Shown here: in pieces, positions 1 to 10,535 of the stretch
Numbering within the stretch: position 1 is the first letter of the stretch
How the letters are laid out: each line of letters opens with the position of its first letter
Assembly (NCBI GenBank): GCA_963932465.1
Contig: OZ010787.1
Location: 15,860,926 to 15,924,925, forward strand
Origin: Maratus speciosus
Lineage: Eukaryota > Arthropoda > Arachnida > Araneae > Salticidae
Direction of reading: 5' to 3'
DNA length: 64,000 nucleotides
Translations under genes and position numbers: made by a program
Notes under the pieces: generated by a model
What the model was told of the DNA's origin: nothing
The model's database searches: none
What the model saw: the letters and a program-made list of their open reading frames with translations, nothing else

Positions 1-54
1 GAAAGTGTTTCATAATCTATGCTGTACGCATGATTTTTCGTACTTGTTTTATCT
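1..54. repeat. dispersed repeat copy, cut by window edge
   Basis: The first 54 bases match 47486-47539 in the same orientation with only a few differences. The repeat therefore exists at least twice, 47 kb apart, and probably extends left of the window. I do not recognise the family. The second copy lies just after the tandem array at 44-47 kb. Confidence 0.7.
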
Positions 55-299
55 GGTGTTGTTTGCATTACTTTTTAACAAGAGGGACGTAATCCATATC
101 ATCGTTTGAATTAGATTCCGAACAATACACGTTTCATCTTAAAAGAAAACTTTGATAAATGAATCTGAAATCGTGACAGATTTTTATTGCAGTGATAGAT
201 ACATTTGTTTCATTTTGCTAAACATATAGGGAAAATGTGCAATTAGAATTCACAATCTTCATTAGTTAAAAGTTTTGCCAGTTTAGAGTTATGGTTCTT

Positions 300-640
300 C
301 TAATATCCCCTCTGCAGTTGCAACAAACGTCTCAACGCTCTTCATAGACAATGCCATCTTACTTCGGTACGTAGAAGGAGGGACGGACGCCGGCATCCAA
401 TAACTTCATACATAAGTTTAAAAAGTTTGCTGTTACGAGTTCGCGATTTTATATAGTTCATTATTTTAATGGCAGCATTTAACCTTTCCATAAGTTCAGA
501 AGACATTTTCCCGAGGATAGCGTGCATCTGTAAAGAACGCAATAGATGGTGCTATGGTGCTTTATTATCTCTTTAGTTTTTGCAATGGCATTATGACCCG
601 TCATTGCTTTCGCATCATGAATGCATTCATGTTCATATAT
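300..640 (-). pseudogene. hAT-type (ZBED/SCAND3-like) transposase fragment
   Basis: The minus strand encodes a 66-codon open piece at 342-542. It contains KIMNYIKSRTRNSKLF followed by LLLRTEVRWHCL, which is the pattern (K-x-NFIKxRxLNSRLF ... LLLHTEVRW) of the catalytic core of hAT transposases and the domesticated ZBED5/SCAND3-like proteins derived from them. Upstream, the residues MHAILGKMSSEL fit the family's HCxLHREALxSKxxSPEL segment. Weak matches continue in shifted frames on both sides, with stops at about 340 and 545, so the gene is broken. The rest of the transposase (BED zinc finger, C-terminal dimerisation region) is missing. It is a decayed fragment; whether it belonged to the same element as the hAT end at 3450-3522 is unknown. 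Confidence 0.72.
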
Positions 641-1472
641 GTTTTCCTATGTATTAATCAAAAATTATTTCGTCTCTTAGTGCGTTTGTTTGTAGTTATC
701 TACAAAAAATATGATCCTGATAGCTTTGGAGAAACCTTTTCCAGACCGGCGTTAGTAAGGAGCTTATTTTATTCAAGTTAATGTTCTCAAACACCATAAT
801 AATCGAAAAGTCAAGTTAAGTTCCGGGTGCTCGTTTTAAAAAAGTCAGTTAAAATTCTTAACTTCCCTGGTCAAAACCGGATATTAGTAAGGTTAGTTGG
901 GGCAACTGGGACATGATTTTACAATGTGACTCTGGAGCTTCTGACAATTCAGCTTCAAAAAACTAATGTTCATTTGAATTAAAGTCTGAAATTCTGTAAA
1001 TGTGTTCCGTTAGGTTCCCTCTATCAGACAAAAATGCTCAAAATTACATTTTAATATTTAAAAATATAAAAATATGCATATTTCATCTTTCTTTCCTCAT
1101 GGGTCCAGTTGCCCCCAAAAATGGGGTAACTGGACCAGGGAGTCTATGTTCCACACGCGTTCATATTTTTTCATATCGGATACCAGGTCCTGTTTGAAAA
1201 AGTGTAAACAACTTTAAAAAAAATTAAACCAGGCAGATCATGTAAATTGTATGTCAATAAACAGCGTTGTAAGGGAAACCTTTGCTGTCAATGTGTCTAA
1301 AAAAAGCACTAAAAGTGAAAATATTAGATTTATTTATACCAAAAACATAAAACTTAAGGAATTACTTATGTGCTTTAGTATAGGTAATAAGTATAAAAGT
1401 CACATGGGTATTATAAAAAATAGTAAGGTAAATCTATGAACAAACGGCTACGTAAGTACTTAAGTACTTTAT

Positions 1473-1602
1473 CCAGGGGTCGCATTATATAGGAAAAATT
1501 TTATTGCTCCTACCAGAACCCTTACAGAAAGGTGCGATGAAGATATTATTTTCAAAATAGTGGTAGGAACGATAAAAGTTTCCCTATAGAATGCGACCCC
1601 TG
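1473..1602. mobile_element. 130 bp palindromic MITE, hAT-like ends, nested
   Basis: The sequence begins CAGGGGTCGCATTATATAGG and ends with a near-perfect complement (CCTATAGAATGCGACCCCTG), giving arms of about 40 bp around a short centre. The CAGGGG start is typical of hAT ends. The 8 bases on each side are not convincingly duplicated, so the superfamily is an inference. It lies inside the 890-2445 element. Confidence 0.7.
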
Positions 1603-1633
1603 TGTTTAGTATAATTTCAAGGTCTGGCTATGT

Positions 1634-1845
1634 CGCTTTCAGGGGCAAGGTACTTGCATTCGTGAAATGTTGAAATAATTTAATGACACCAATATTTACA
1701 AGAGAATTTATCTGAAAACAAGTAAAAGTATATTTTCGCGTACTTAATAAAGGAGAAATTTTCATTATAAAATTCAGGTGCCAATGTGGCAATTAGGAAT
1801 TAAAATTAAGTGATGCCATAACGACATCACCGCCTCTCAAGGGGC
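1634..1845. mobile_element. aged piggyBac-type MITE (same family as 4633-4843)
   Basis: This stretch is collinear with 4633-4843: TTCAGGGGCAAGGTACTT at the start, GACACCA about 45 bases in, TTAGGAATTAAAATTAAGTG near the end, and CCTCTCAAGGGGC at the right end. The flanking TTAA sites seen in the other copy are no longer recognisable, so this copy is older. It is nested inside the 890-2445 element. Confidence 0.7.
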
Positions 1846-2445
1846 CAAGAAATTTGGTTTGATACCACTCAATATGCTTTTTTTAAATTCCATTATATAA
1901 TTTTAATAATGTATTCTATCATTTTCTTTATTGTGAGCAAAAAACAATGGAGAAATTTACTTCCCGTAGTAAGAGAAACACAAAAAAATTATTTATAACT
2001 ATTGGGGTAACTGGATCCAGCTTGGTCCAGTTACCCCGGATACATGTACCAGTTACCCCATTCTTGAAAAATTTATAGGGTAACTGGGACACCGGGCTTA
2101 CATTTCAAACATGAAGTAAATATGTATAGATACCTAATAATATTAATGTAGTTATATGTCTAATCTTTTAAAAAATGATTGTTTAATAAAAGTACTTACA
2201 GTATTTTAATAATCAGCCGAGGAAGTTCAACCATATAGACGTTGTTTTTAAAAAAAGAAACGTAAATTTTTGAAAACCTATCACAGCAAAGTGAGAGTTA
2301 TGATTGAGTTGATACACGTTGTTTTAGGAAGTAGGGATTAAGGGGCATTGTTCACAAAAGCTAAAACTTAAAAAAACATCAACAGTTTTTTATAAAATAG
2401 CCTATGGCCCAGTTACCTCGTGGTTCCAGTTACCCCAACTAACCT

Positions 2446-3199
2446 TATATGTAACAGAAAAATACTAACAAAACTGCTAATCCAGTGACGTCAGTAGATT
2501 CATTCATTTGTAGTGCAAATTTTGTACATCTGAAGATGCTGTTAAGTGTTCTTTTACGTCACCTGTTATAGAGTTAATTTAGAAAAAAATATCTGTCTAA
2601 CAAGGAAATAGTGACATTAAATTAGCAACTTTTTCATAAAGCAAATTCATGACAATATCAATTTTACGAAGTTTATTAAGAGTCTTTGCAATTATATGAT
2701 CTTCATAAACTCAAGCGACACGTTAAAATATCAGGTAAGAGCCATGCGGTCATAAGCCCGGACTTAACAGAGGCGACGGGGGTCTAACAAAGCAAACTTC
2801 TATCACTAGTTATAGAACATAATTTTTGCCCTAATTAATCAGTGATTAAACAGGACAAAAGGAAAAATTTAAATTAGTTGAAGAAGTATATCTTATTGCC
2901 TATTTCACATCCGTGAAGTCTGCACCTATGTCCAGGACATTTCTTATTTATTTTAACAAGTGTTGTGATATTTCCTTTCGAAGCATGCATACATTACTTT
3001 GTCCTTCATACTGAAAAACAATCAGGCGGTTTATCTACCAAATCAGAATGATTTCTTTCGGATTGATGACGTAGTTGAGATTGAAACGTGGCGTCATTGG
3101 ATAACACTTCACCCCAACTCACTCTGAGAGGAGGAGTTTGGAAATTCAAATAGCCAAATTTTCCTTCAGAATATAATTTCTGATTTTCTTACTGTAAAT
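2446..3199. other. no gene or element recognised
   Basis: AT-rich sequence. Around 3060-3140 there is a slightly GC-richer patch with a TGATGACGTAG and a GTGGCGTCATTGG segment. These could be CRE-like promoter remnants of the hAT fragment that follows, but nothing firm can be said. Confidence 0.5.
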
Positions 3200-3201
3200 A
3201 T

Positions 3202-3522
3202 ATGTTTGTTTCTCCATTTATCAAATTTTTTGATCGAAAACGTAAAAGTGGAGCATATAGTAATATTTCAACCGAAAATTTTAAAGAAAATAAAAAGTTA
3301 ATTAAAAGAGTTCAGCTTGTTAAAGATAGTTATCATCAATGCATAAATACTTTTGTAACAAAAGAATCTGTTCCCATTTTTGAAAAAAAAAGAAGAAACC
3401 CTTGCTTTAAATGCGTTGGTTTCGTTCAAATTTTCATAACTTTCCTAAAGCGCGGCGGAGCCCCTGGAAAGTTCACGCGGAGCCTCTAGGGCTCCGCGGA
3501 GCACAGTTTGGAAACCGCTGCT
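3202..3522 (+). pseudogene. hAT element remnant: possible N-terminal frame plus 3' terminus
   Basis: A 95-codon open frame (3202-3489) begins with FFDRKRKSG, which loosely resembles the N-terminus of ZBED/SCAND3-like hAT proteins. That match is weak. The end is better supported: at 3450-3522 the complement reads CAGCGGTTTCCAAACTGTGC and continues into a GC-rich CTCCGCGGAGCCC stretch. This resembles the end of many animal hAT elements, where CAGNGGTT(T/C)CCAAACTGTG is common. No matching left end was found, so the body is deleted. The open frame running into the terminus suggests an internally deleted copy. Confidence 0.5.
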
Positions 3523-4628
3523 CTAGCAATAGGCCCGACACACCGTGGAGTATTTGACCCCAAAACCTGGCTAAAAATACGAAAATTAAAATTTGTTCAA
3601 CGATTGTAAAAAGCGTATTTTTTAATTGCTGACTAACAGGTGCATCGATCTACGTCTATTTCAGAAGTCTGAGTCATATCTGGCGGCTCCTATCCTCAGT
3701 TGAAGAGGAGATTACTTTGCGAGAAGACGTGCTCTATTGTTATGTTTCAACTTAGTTATTATGTTTAATTATGTTTAAATGTATATTTTTTGTAGCTTCA
3801 TGAATTTCTGAAATCAATAGCTTTATTTTTTATATAATAATAATAAAAAAATAAAAACATATTCTTTTTAAGACTTTTTAGCTCTAATTTAGATTATATT
3901 GATTTAGATATATAGCTTTTTAAATGTGTGCCGGGATTTGACGGACCATTTTCAAAGTATAGTCGTATTGCTTATAATTTTTTAAGGTCAATTAAAAAAA
4001 ATTCTTCTGCATATCGTTGCAATTTTTAAATATAAATTGTTTTGGTAATCTCTTAATAGCACTCAAAAACCAGAATCTCTATACTACAACTCAACTTTAG
4101 AAACTCAAGTTTGGCAAATACAAAATGCAAATAGTATATATATTAATTCATCGGTTGATATAAATAATTAAAAGTTTAAATATAGTAAAATTAACCACAT
4201 TTAATTAAATATTTCTTGTAAGTAAAACAACTCTATCAACAATTACTTTTCTTTGACGAACAGTAAAAAGTTAAGTGAACTTTGTATTATATATATATAC
4301 ATATATTTAATTAAATGCTCACTTTTATGTGTATACAACATTTCTTAAGTGTATTTACTAATAGCAAGTCAACAGCAATGATTTGAACTCTAAAACACAT
4401 GAAAAATAATTTTGGCAAGGATTTAGATACCGCTCGGATCACAAACTTTACAGTGATGCACGCATGCCGAAAAAACTAAGCAAATGAAAGAGAAAGTCAG
4501 GGTTAAAACTAGTGGAGGGAGCACACAAATGTAAGGATCTATTAAATTTAAAAGAATATGAAGTCTAAAGCTCAACTCTTCAATACTGAAATTTTCAATA
4601 TACTTCTCTCGAGGGCAAGTTACCGGGT
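3523..4628. other. AT-rich, no gene recognised
   Basis: Very AT-rich sequence with short A/T runs and a small TA tract near 4288-4308. I see no coding similarity and no clear inverted ends. Confidence 0.6.
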
Positions 4629-4632
4629 TTAA

Positions 4633-4843
4633 CCCTTTGAGGGGCAAAGTACTTTGGTTGTGAAAATGGTAAAATGATTGATTGACACCATGATTTATAA
4701 GAAAATTTATATGTAAGTAATTAAAAGCGTTTCTTCGAGTATATAGTATAAATCAAAATTTAGTTTTAAAATGCTGGTGTGAATGTGGCATTTAGGAATT
4801 AAAATTAAGTGGTATACATAATATACCGATGCCCTTCAAGGAG
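4633..4843. mobile_element. 211 bp piggyBac-type MITE with TTAA target sites
   Basis: TTAA occurs immediately outside both ends (4629-4632 and 4844-4847). The left end is CCCTTTGAGGGGC and the complement of the right end is CTCCTTGAAGGGC, an imperfect 13 bp inverted repeat starting with C as in piggyBac elements. It is too short to encode a protein and would need a transposase in trans. A diverged sister copy is at 1634-1845. Confidence 0.85.
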
Positions 4844-4847
4844 TTAA

Positions 4848-5289
4848 ATACCGATCGAGGCAGAAACGTTACAAGGTAAAGACTGCGGCATAAAATTTTG
4901 TGTTTAAAATATTTTTTTAAAAGCTGTATTTTTTATATTTAAGAAGTGCTTGATTATTTCTTAAAAGTGGTATATGAAAATAAATCAATAAAATCATTTA
5001 TGCAGAGTTTTTGTAATATATTTTTTTATATTAGCATTTAACGTGTATTTTATAGCGTGAAATTTTTGTATCTTTTTTTCTATCATTTCATAAAATTAAG
5101 ACTTTTTTTTTGTTACCTCATTTCATCTCCATTTATTCTACATTATTGAAAACAAAAGAAAAGATAAGTCAAGTATATTAATTATTAAGACAGACAAGCT
5201 AATGGTTTTATTTCTGTGTGTGTTGTGTTAAAGAATTGAACTAAAAAACAAACTTAAGCACATTAACAAACTTGTACAGTTTGCTCCAT
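4848..5289. other. AT-rich, no gene recognised
   Basis: About 440 bp of A/T-rich sequence without a recognisable frame or repeat, lying between two TTAA-flanked elements. Confidence 0.6.
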
Positions 5290-5293
5290 TTAA

Positions 5294-6013
5294 AGGGTTA
5301 CATGGGTTTGAAAATTTCAAAAAGTCCATTTTTTAAATTATTTTTTTTTATCTAGTAGTACAATATGTCTAGAAAATTTTCCCAAAGTTACAAGTCAATC
5401 GAAGTAAAAGTCTAGGAGAGAGAGCCTTTGGAAATCCCCCTCATTAAGCTAGACAGCCGGGAGTATATCGCTTTTCTCTGAAAACACTATTTTTGAAGTC
5501 GGTGCTCACGATTTCTCAAAAACTAATGCACCGATCTTATTGAAATTTTGCGTACTTCTTCAAAATAGGATTGACTAGTGATTGGACGAAGGATGTTTTG
5601 TTTTTTCGAATACAACTAATTTTACAAAGCTACACGTAGTGTAAATTGCCCCTAAAATTGTTCTGTTTTGCATATAGCTCTGTCAAAAATTCAGGTTTCA
5701 GTTTTTTTTTAAATCTTTCGTTCAATCACGAGATACACTTATCTACTAATAGAAAAAATGTTTTTTTTTAAATTTCAGATAAAGCTATCCTGACTTATCC
5801 TGACCACCACGAGGACACTTTTGGGGGGTCTCCGGAAACCAGGTCCTACCGGTTGAATTTTCCAAATTTTTTAATGAAAATTTTATAAAATATTCTTTAA
5901 ATGATGCATTTTTATATGTGCTTAAAATTGTGAATAAAATAATTTTTTTATTGTATTAAAAAAATTAGAATATATGCTTTTTTTTTTTTAACCTTCGAAA
6001 CCCATGTAACCCC
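5294..6013. mobile_element. 720 bp TTAA-flanked inverted-repeat element
   Basis: TTAA is present at 5290-5293 and 6014-6017. Inside it, the left end reads AGGGTTACATGGGTTTGAAA and the complement of the right end reads GGGGTTACATGGGTTTCGAA. TTAA duplication is characteristic of piggyBac-type insertion, although these ends do not start with the usual CCC. No long frame exists. The interior includes a motif typical of dispersed arthropod repeats (around 5500-5580), but I cannot name the family. Confidence 0.78.
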
Positions 6014-6017
6014 TTAA

Positions 6018-6985
6018 CGAATAGAAAAGAATATCAAACCTATCTTCAGAGTTTAATTATAGCAGACTCTGATAACTAAAACAAAAGTCACGTCTTTTGC
6101 ATTGATTTACTATGGATTACAGGCAGAAGCACTAACTCAGGAACGTGGGAATGAATGAAATGTTTCTTTATCCACAAGGGGTTTACAAAACGAGAATTAA
6201 TGATCTCACAAACCAAAGACTAATATGATATACCAAGCGCGGGAAGAAAAATACAGAAGTAGAACAATTTAAATCAATCACAAGAACATTTTCCTGAGAC
6301 TATGAAAAAAAAAAAAAATCTAGGTGGATTTTATGCTTTAAATTTTTTTAACGTTGAGATTTTTTCTCGCTATTTGAAAACAAAACAATAAACATCACTT
6401 ATTGTACAATCTAAAAGCTTTGCATGAAAAGTAAATTATACGGTTAATGATTTAAACCAAAATATTTTAAGTACTACAGCTTACGTAAACGCATTCATTT
6501 GAAAAAATAAATAATAAACTCAACAGAAACGGCATTCAAAACTCATTTTTATTTTATACATCTATTCAAAGCTTCTATTTAAAAATAAGATCTTCCCTGT
6601 TTGATTTGTGTGTTGCTTAATAACACTAGTCCGAAAATTTTAACTTTTCTTCTGTATCTGGCTTGTAAATGGATGTAATTAACTAATTTTAGGGTGTTGA
6701 ATTCAGTGGAATAATCATATTATCTAAATCACGTCAGATGTATTAGATACAGGGCGGTTACGTAAAGAAAAAGGGAAATATTTGACAAAAAATGGCCGTT
6801 TGAAATAGAAACAAAACATAATATTCACATGTAAAAATGTTTTCTTACGAAACTGTTACAAAGAAACCCATAATGTTAATACTAACACTGTTTTTTTTTT
6901 TCAAAATACTATGATGTATTTCTTGATGACAGTACTGAATGCATTGGTAGCTACTTTTACAGACGAATGCATACAATAGTGTTTT
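6018..6985. other. AT-rich, no gene recognised
   Basis: No coding similarity, RNA gene or clear element end is visible. There is an A14 run at 6305-6318 and a T12 run at about 6890. Confidence 0.6.
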
Positions 6986-6989
6986 TAAC

Positions 6990-7251
6990 CTATATACACT
7001 GTAAATAATATCCGTTAATATACATAAACTTTTCCGTAAATTTTTACGGAATACTTTCAAGAAAACAGCACAATTTCCGTAATTGACATTAAGAGATCAT
7101 AAATCCGTATAAATCCAGTAAGTTTTCCATAAATTTTGCGGAATATTTCTGTATTGCTTTCAAAGCAATACAAATTCCGTAAATGATGGTCAGAAATAAT
7201 TGACATGTTTGGAAAGCGAAGTAATTAATTGTTGTATGTTTGTCTTACAGT
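6990..7251. repeat. CCGTAAA-rich repeat, possible MITE
   Basis: The stretch opens CACTGTAAATAATATCCG and holds several copies of TTTTCCGTAAA, ATTTTTACGGAA and TTGCGGAAT. It may close at a TTACAGTGATATTATT around 7244-7260, whose complement gives CACTGTAA. Terminal identity is short. A related ACGGAA-rich stretch lies at 10310-10520. Confidence 0.4.
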
Positions 7252-7494
7252 GATATTATTTTCAATGAAACTTCAATATTGTCTAAATATGGCTCTATAT
7301 TGAAAATATATCCAATGATTTCCCAATGGTGTTGGTTTTACGTGAGTTTTCAAGTAAAACCGATAAAAGTTATGGCGCCGTCTATGCACGTATATTTAAA
7401 CTATACAGTATTTTAAGGCTAAGGTATTTATCTTTCTTTCTTTAAAAAAAAAATAATAAAAAGATTTAAAATTGTTATTTAAAAAAATAAAATC

Positions 7495-7663
7495 TTAAGT
7501 TAAATAATGCTATAAAAAGTGATAGAATATCTTTATTAAGACTCACGATCATTTCATCGCACAATCGGCGACATTTTCAAAATCAATCATAATAGAAAAT
7601 ATTTTCACATAACTTAAAAACAATAATATAGTAAACAATGTCACGAGACATGAAGCATAATGA
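7495..7663. repeat. inverted terminal arm of the Penelope-like element (3' side)
   Basis: Reads as the reverse complement of 9298-9466. Its shared core includes GCACAATCGGCGACATTTTC and CAATGTCACGAGACATGAAG. Confidence 0.9.
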
Positions 7664-7850
7664 AAATATTGCAACCATAAAATAAAATTAAAATTAAAAA
7701 TTAAATTAGCTATTTGCGAGCGTGGATTAATTTTCACATAATTTAAAAACAACATGGTAAACAATGTCACGAGACATCAAGCATACTGAAAAATATTGCA
7801 AAACATAAAATAAAATAAAATTAACTTGGCTATTTGCGAGTGTGGATTAA
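7602..7850. repeat. 129 bp tandem duplication at the element's 3' end
   Basis: 7602-7730 is repeated at 7731-7850. Both copies contain GTAAACAATGTCACGAGACA and GCTATTTGCGAG. The second copy overlaps the stop codon of the frame (7847-7849), and the first overlaps the inverted arm, so the terminal repeat is partly tandem. Confidence 0.85.
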
Positions 7851-9301
7851 TTTTTACTATTGTTTCTACAATTACTTAGTATCTCTTTCCAAATTCTGGG
7901 TAAATCAAGGGACACAGAATCATTGCAAATATTCTCGTTGCGTAAAAATATTTCTATTGATTCTCGGACTATGGATGGTAAATAAAATCTTGATGGATAA
8001 ATTAACTTGCTATTTTTAAATTCAATCTGTAAAGGTTCTTCGCTGCATAATCTGGCCAAAGCTGTGGTTCTTCTATTGTATTTGATGTCTGCTATATGTT
8101 CTTTGATTCTAGTTTTAAGTTTTCTGCTTGTCATACCTATATAAAACTGCTTTGTTCCATCTTCTTTGATGAAAGGTATTCCGTATACTCCTGCTAATTG
8201 GTTGGACTCAATTTGATCTATTTTCTTGCATACTATATTTTTTATTTTCATGGATGGTTTTGCGACTAGGAAGATATTGAATTTATTGAGTTCATATTTT
8301 AAACGTTCGAAGAAACCAGGAAAATATTGTAAAGTGGATAACGTGGAATTTTGTGGCTTGAAATTTCTTTTCTTTTTGTTCTTCAAGCTCTTAATTAATT
8401 TTTCTATGGTGCTTTCTTTGTATCCATTGTTTCTTGCAATATCATATATTTTATTTATTTCGTTATTTAAATGTTCAGGGGTACAAACTGTGAAAGCTCT
8501 CTGAATAGAATGTCTAAATGCAGAAACTTTGTATGAAAAAGGTGCTTGCGCATTATTAGGGATAATGGATTGACTGGCTATGGGCTTTCTGTACACAGTG
8601 CGCTTTATTCCTTGGTGCGTCTTGATTAATAATACATCTAAATACGGTAGCGTACCATTTTCTTCTATTTCCAATGTAAATTTAATTTTAGAATCAAGAT
8701 TATTAATCTGGTTCAGAAAGTTATTGAGCAAGGTTTCTTCATGTTGCCATACGATGAAAATATCGTCTACGTATCTGATCCATGCATGGGGGGTATAATC
8801 CAAATTGTATATATCCATTTCAAGAGGTCGTAATATGAATTCAGCTAACAATCCTGATATAGGAAAACCCATTGGAGCTCCGTTATTCTGTTTGTATATT
8901 TTGCCGTCGAAAGTGAAGTAATTATTATTAACTATGAGATTAAGAGCACTCTTTAGAGTAATTTTCATATTTTCGTTAATACTCTCCATGTGGTCGATGC
9001 AGTTATTTATATTAGTAACGGCTTTTTGGGTATCAATAGATGGGTATAAAGAGACTACATCTAGACTGGCAATTAAATAATTCTGAGGTAAATTCATGTT
9101 ATTCAAATATTGAATGAACTCATAAGTTGAATTAATTACATGATCAGAGTTGGGCAAAATATTTTTCAATAAAACTACAAAAGCTTTTTCCATAAAATAT
9201 GTGGGGCTTGAGCATTTATTTACTATTGGCCTTATTGGCATATCTATTTTGTGGTCTTTGAGTCTGCTAATCTGATAATCTGCTAATTGAGTCTGAATCA
9301 T
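7847..9301 (-). CDS. Penelope-like reverse transcriptase with GIY-YIG endonuclease (N-terminally truncated)
   Basis: The open frame has 484 codons. Reverse transcriptase motifs are clear: RPIVNKCSSPTY (residues 24-35), ASLDVVSLYPSI with Asp81 as the first catalytic residue, NNGAPMGFPISG (139-150), the catalytic YVDD box (177-180), and LPYLDVLL (218-225). A GIY-YIG endonuclease follows: GVYGIPF (371-377), FYIGMTSRKLKTRIKEH (386-402) with basic residues where the catalytic Arg is expected, and a C-terminal region rich in Glu. This domain pair is specific to the endonuclease-bearing Penelope-like retroelements, where the enzyme nicks target DNA and primes reverse transcription from it. Family proteins are usually several hundred residues longer, so the N-terminal part is missing here. 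The first Met is simply where the inverted arm joins and is probably not the native start. No stops or frameshifts occur within the frame. Confidence 0.9.
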   Translation of the reverse strand: MIQTQLADYQISRLKDHKIDMPIRPIVNKCSSPTYFMEKAFVVLLKNILPNSDHVINSTYEFIQYLNNMNLPQNYLIASLDVVSLYPSIDTQKAVTNINNCIDHMESINENMKITLKSALNLIVNNNYFTFDGKIYKQNNGAPMGFPISGLLAEFILRPLEMDIYNLDYTPHAWIRYVDDIFIVWQHEETLLNNFLNQINNLDSKIKFTLEIEENGTLPYLDVLLIKTHQGIKRTVYRKPIASQSIIPNNAQAPFSYKVSAFRHSIQRAFTVCTPEHLNNEINKIYDIARNNGYKESTIEKLIKSLKNKKKRNFKPQNSTLSTLQYFPGFFERLKYELNKFNIFLVAKPSMKIKNIVCKKIDQIESNQLAGVYGIPFIKEDGTKQFYIGMTSRKLKTRIKEHIADIKYNRRTTALARLCSEEPLQIEFKNSKLIYPSRFYLPSIVRESIEIFLRNENICNDSVSLDLPRIWKEILSNCRNNSKN

Positions 9302-9466
9302 TATGCTTCATGTCTCGTGACATTGTTTACTATATTATTGTTTTTAAGTTATGTGAAAATATTTTCTATTATGATTGATTTTGAAAATGTCGCCGATTGT
9401 GCGATGAAACGATCGTAAGTCTTAATAAAGATATTATATCACTTTTTATAGAATTATTTAACTTAA
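9298..9466. repeat. inverted terminal arm of the Penelope-like element (5' side)
   Basis: Reverse complement of 7495-7663. It begins within a few bases of the reading frame's first codon, showing that the body was truncated where the arm attaches. Confidence 0.9.
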
Positions 9467-10190
9467 TTTGTTTATAAGTGATTATTATACATGTTTTTAT
9501 AAAATAAAATCTTATTAATTATTTTTAAGTTTGAGACAGTTGAAAAGGAAGTGTTACAGCTTATTTTTCATAGTGATTTTAAAATAATGTTTGACTTATT
9601 TATAGCAACCTATTATTATTATTTTTTTAATTAAAAAATCTATTTTTAATATTAATATTTTTTAATCTATTAACTTTAACAGATTCGTACATAAATCTTA
9701 AAACATATCTGAAATATAATAACGAAATTATTATAAAATTGACGTTTATCTAAGTTATAATAAGCAATAAAGGAAATTTATTTTAATACCATGTAGTAAT
9801 TTCGTCTATCTGAGTTTACAGTAGTTTATCACACAAATAATTTGAAAAAGTACATGTTTGAAAAAAATATGTCGGTATTCTTGCAAAAATAAATGAATAA
9901 ATAAATAAAAATAATATTACAATAAAATTTTAACAATCTTGCAAACTAGAAGCAATTATTACTTATACTACATTCTTTCATGCATGTAATATTTTAAAGA
10001 CTAAAATTTTTCTTTTATAAAGCATGAAATTAAAAAACTGAATATTCAAAATTATGGAAATATTCAGAATTGTACACTCAATTGAAAAATATTATCGTCA
10101 CGAAAATACTTTCCTTGTTTAACATCTTGCCCTCACTTCATAAAAAGCATCTGAAATAAGTAATGATATTTGAAAACGCAACTCGTGTTC
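9467..10190. other. AT-rich, no gene recognised
   Basis: Over 700 bp of A/T-rich sequence with short AATAAA-like runs (9895-9915) and no coding similarity. Confidence 0.6.
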
Positions 10191-10192
10191 CC

Positions 10193-10262
10193 CTGGCATA
10201 GTAGTTAAGAGCGCTAATGTGGAAGAGGACAGTTCCCTAGTTCACACCCCGCCGTAGGTAAG
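10193..10262 (+). other. degenerate tRNA-like segment (SINE head candidate)
   Basis: TGGCATAGTAGTTAAGAGC fits an RNA polymerase III A box, and GTTCACACC about 35 bases later fits a decayed B box. Acceptor pairing is absent, so it is not a working tRNA. A tRNA-derived SINE remnant is the simplest explanation. Confidence 0.4.
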
Positions 10263-10309
10263 TGTTGATTCATTACTATTATTTGAATTAAATAGAGGTA
10301 CGCTGACCT

Positions 10310-10520
10310 TGATAAACGTGTCCGTAAAAATTGAAGTTCATAAAGATGTAAGTTTCTCGAAACTGTTTTTTTTTTTTTTTGTCTTTGAAACAAAATTTTT
10401 TAAATATGGAAATATATATATATATATATATATAAGGGAAAATTTTGTGAAAAAAACGGAAAATTTTCTGGAATGTACGGAATTTTTCCCCTTAAAAATA
10501 CGGAAATAGTACTGGCGTCT
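10310..10520. repeat. ACGGAA-rich repeat with TA microsatellite
   Basis: Contains CCGTAAAAATTGAAG at the left, a (TA)n tract at 10411-10434, and several AACGGAAAATTTT and TACGGAATTTTTCC words. The word content resembles 6990-7251, so both may belong to one family. Confidence 0.4.
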
Positions 10521-10535
10521 GGGTTGCCAGCACAA

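Larger units (their letters stand above)
890..2445. mobile_element. 1.56 kb TA-flanked DNA transposon with GGGGTAACTGG repeats
   Basis: The ends are inverted copies: the left end reads AGGTTAGTTGGGGCAACTGG from 890, and the complement of the right end reads AGGTTAGTTGGGGTAACTGG up to 2445. Each is bordered by TA (888-889 and 2446-2447), as expected for a TA duplication of the Tc1/mariner/pogo type. The word GGGGTAACTGG or its complement recurs inside, as a local palindrome at about 1085-1130 and as a cluster at about 2004-2092. No transposase frame is visible, so the element is non-autonomous. Two other elements lie within it (1473-1602 and 1634-1845), which makes it older than they are. Confidence 0.8.
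7495..9466 (-). mobile_element. Penelope-like retroelement, 5'-truncated, with inverted termini
   Basis: The element consists of a minus-strand reverse transcriptase/GIY-YIG frame (7847-9301) between two 169 bp arms, 7495-7663 and 9298-9466. The arms are reverse complements with only about five differences. At the 3' side the arm is followed inward by a 129 bp tandem duplication (7602-7850). Penelope-like elements are known to carry LTR-like terminal segments, often partial, tandem or inverted, and this layout fits. The 5' arm abuts the reading frame directly and the frame lacks the N-terminal part of the polyprotein, so the copy is 5'-truncated. High arm identity and the open frame indicate a fairly recent insertion. 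No target duplication was resolved. Confidence 0.88.

Noticed and set aside
890..2445. Telomere-type (TTAGG)n DNA suggested by AGGTTAG at the ends
   Set aside because: The word occurs once per end as part of an inverted repeat bordered by TA, not as a tandem array.
8226..8798. Plus-strand frames within the Penelope-like element
   Set aside because: Antisense shadows of the reverse transcriptase frame.
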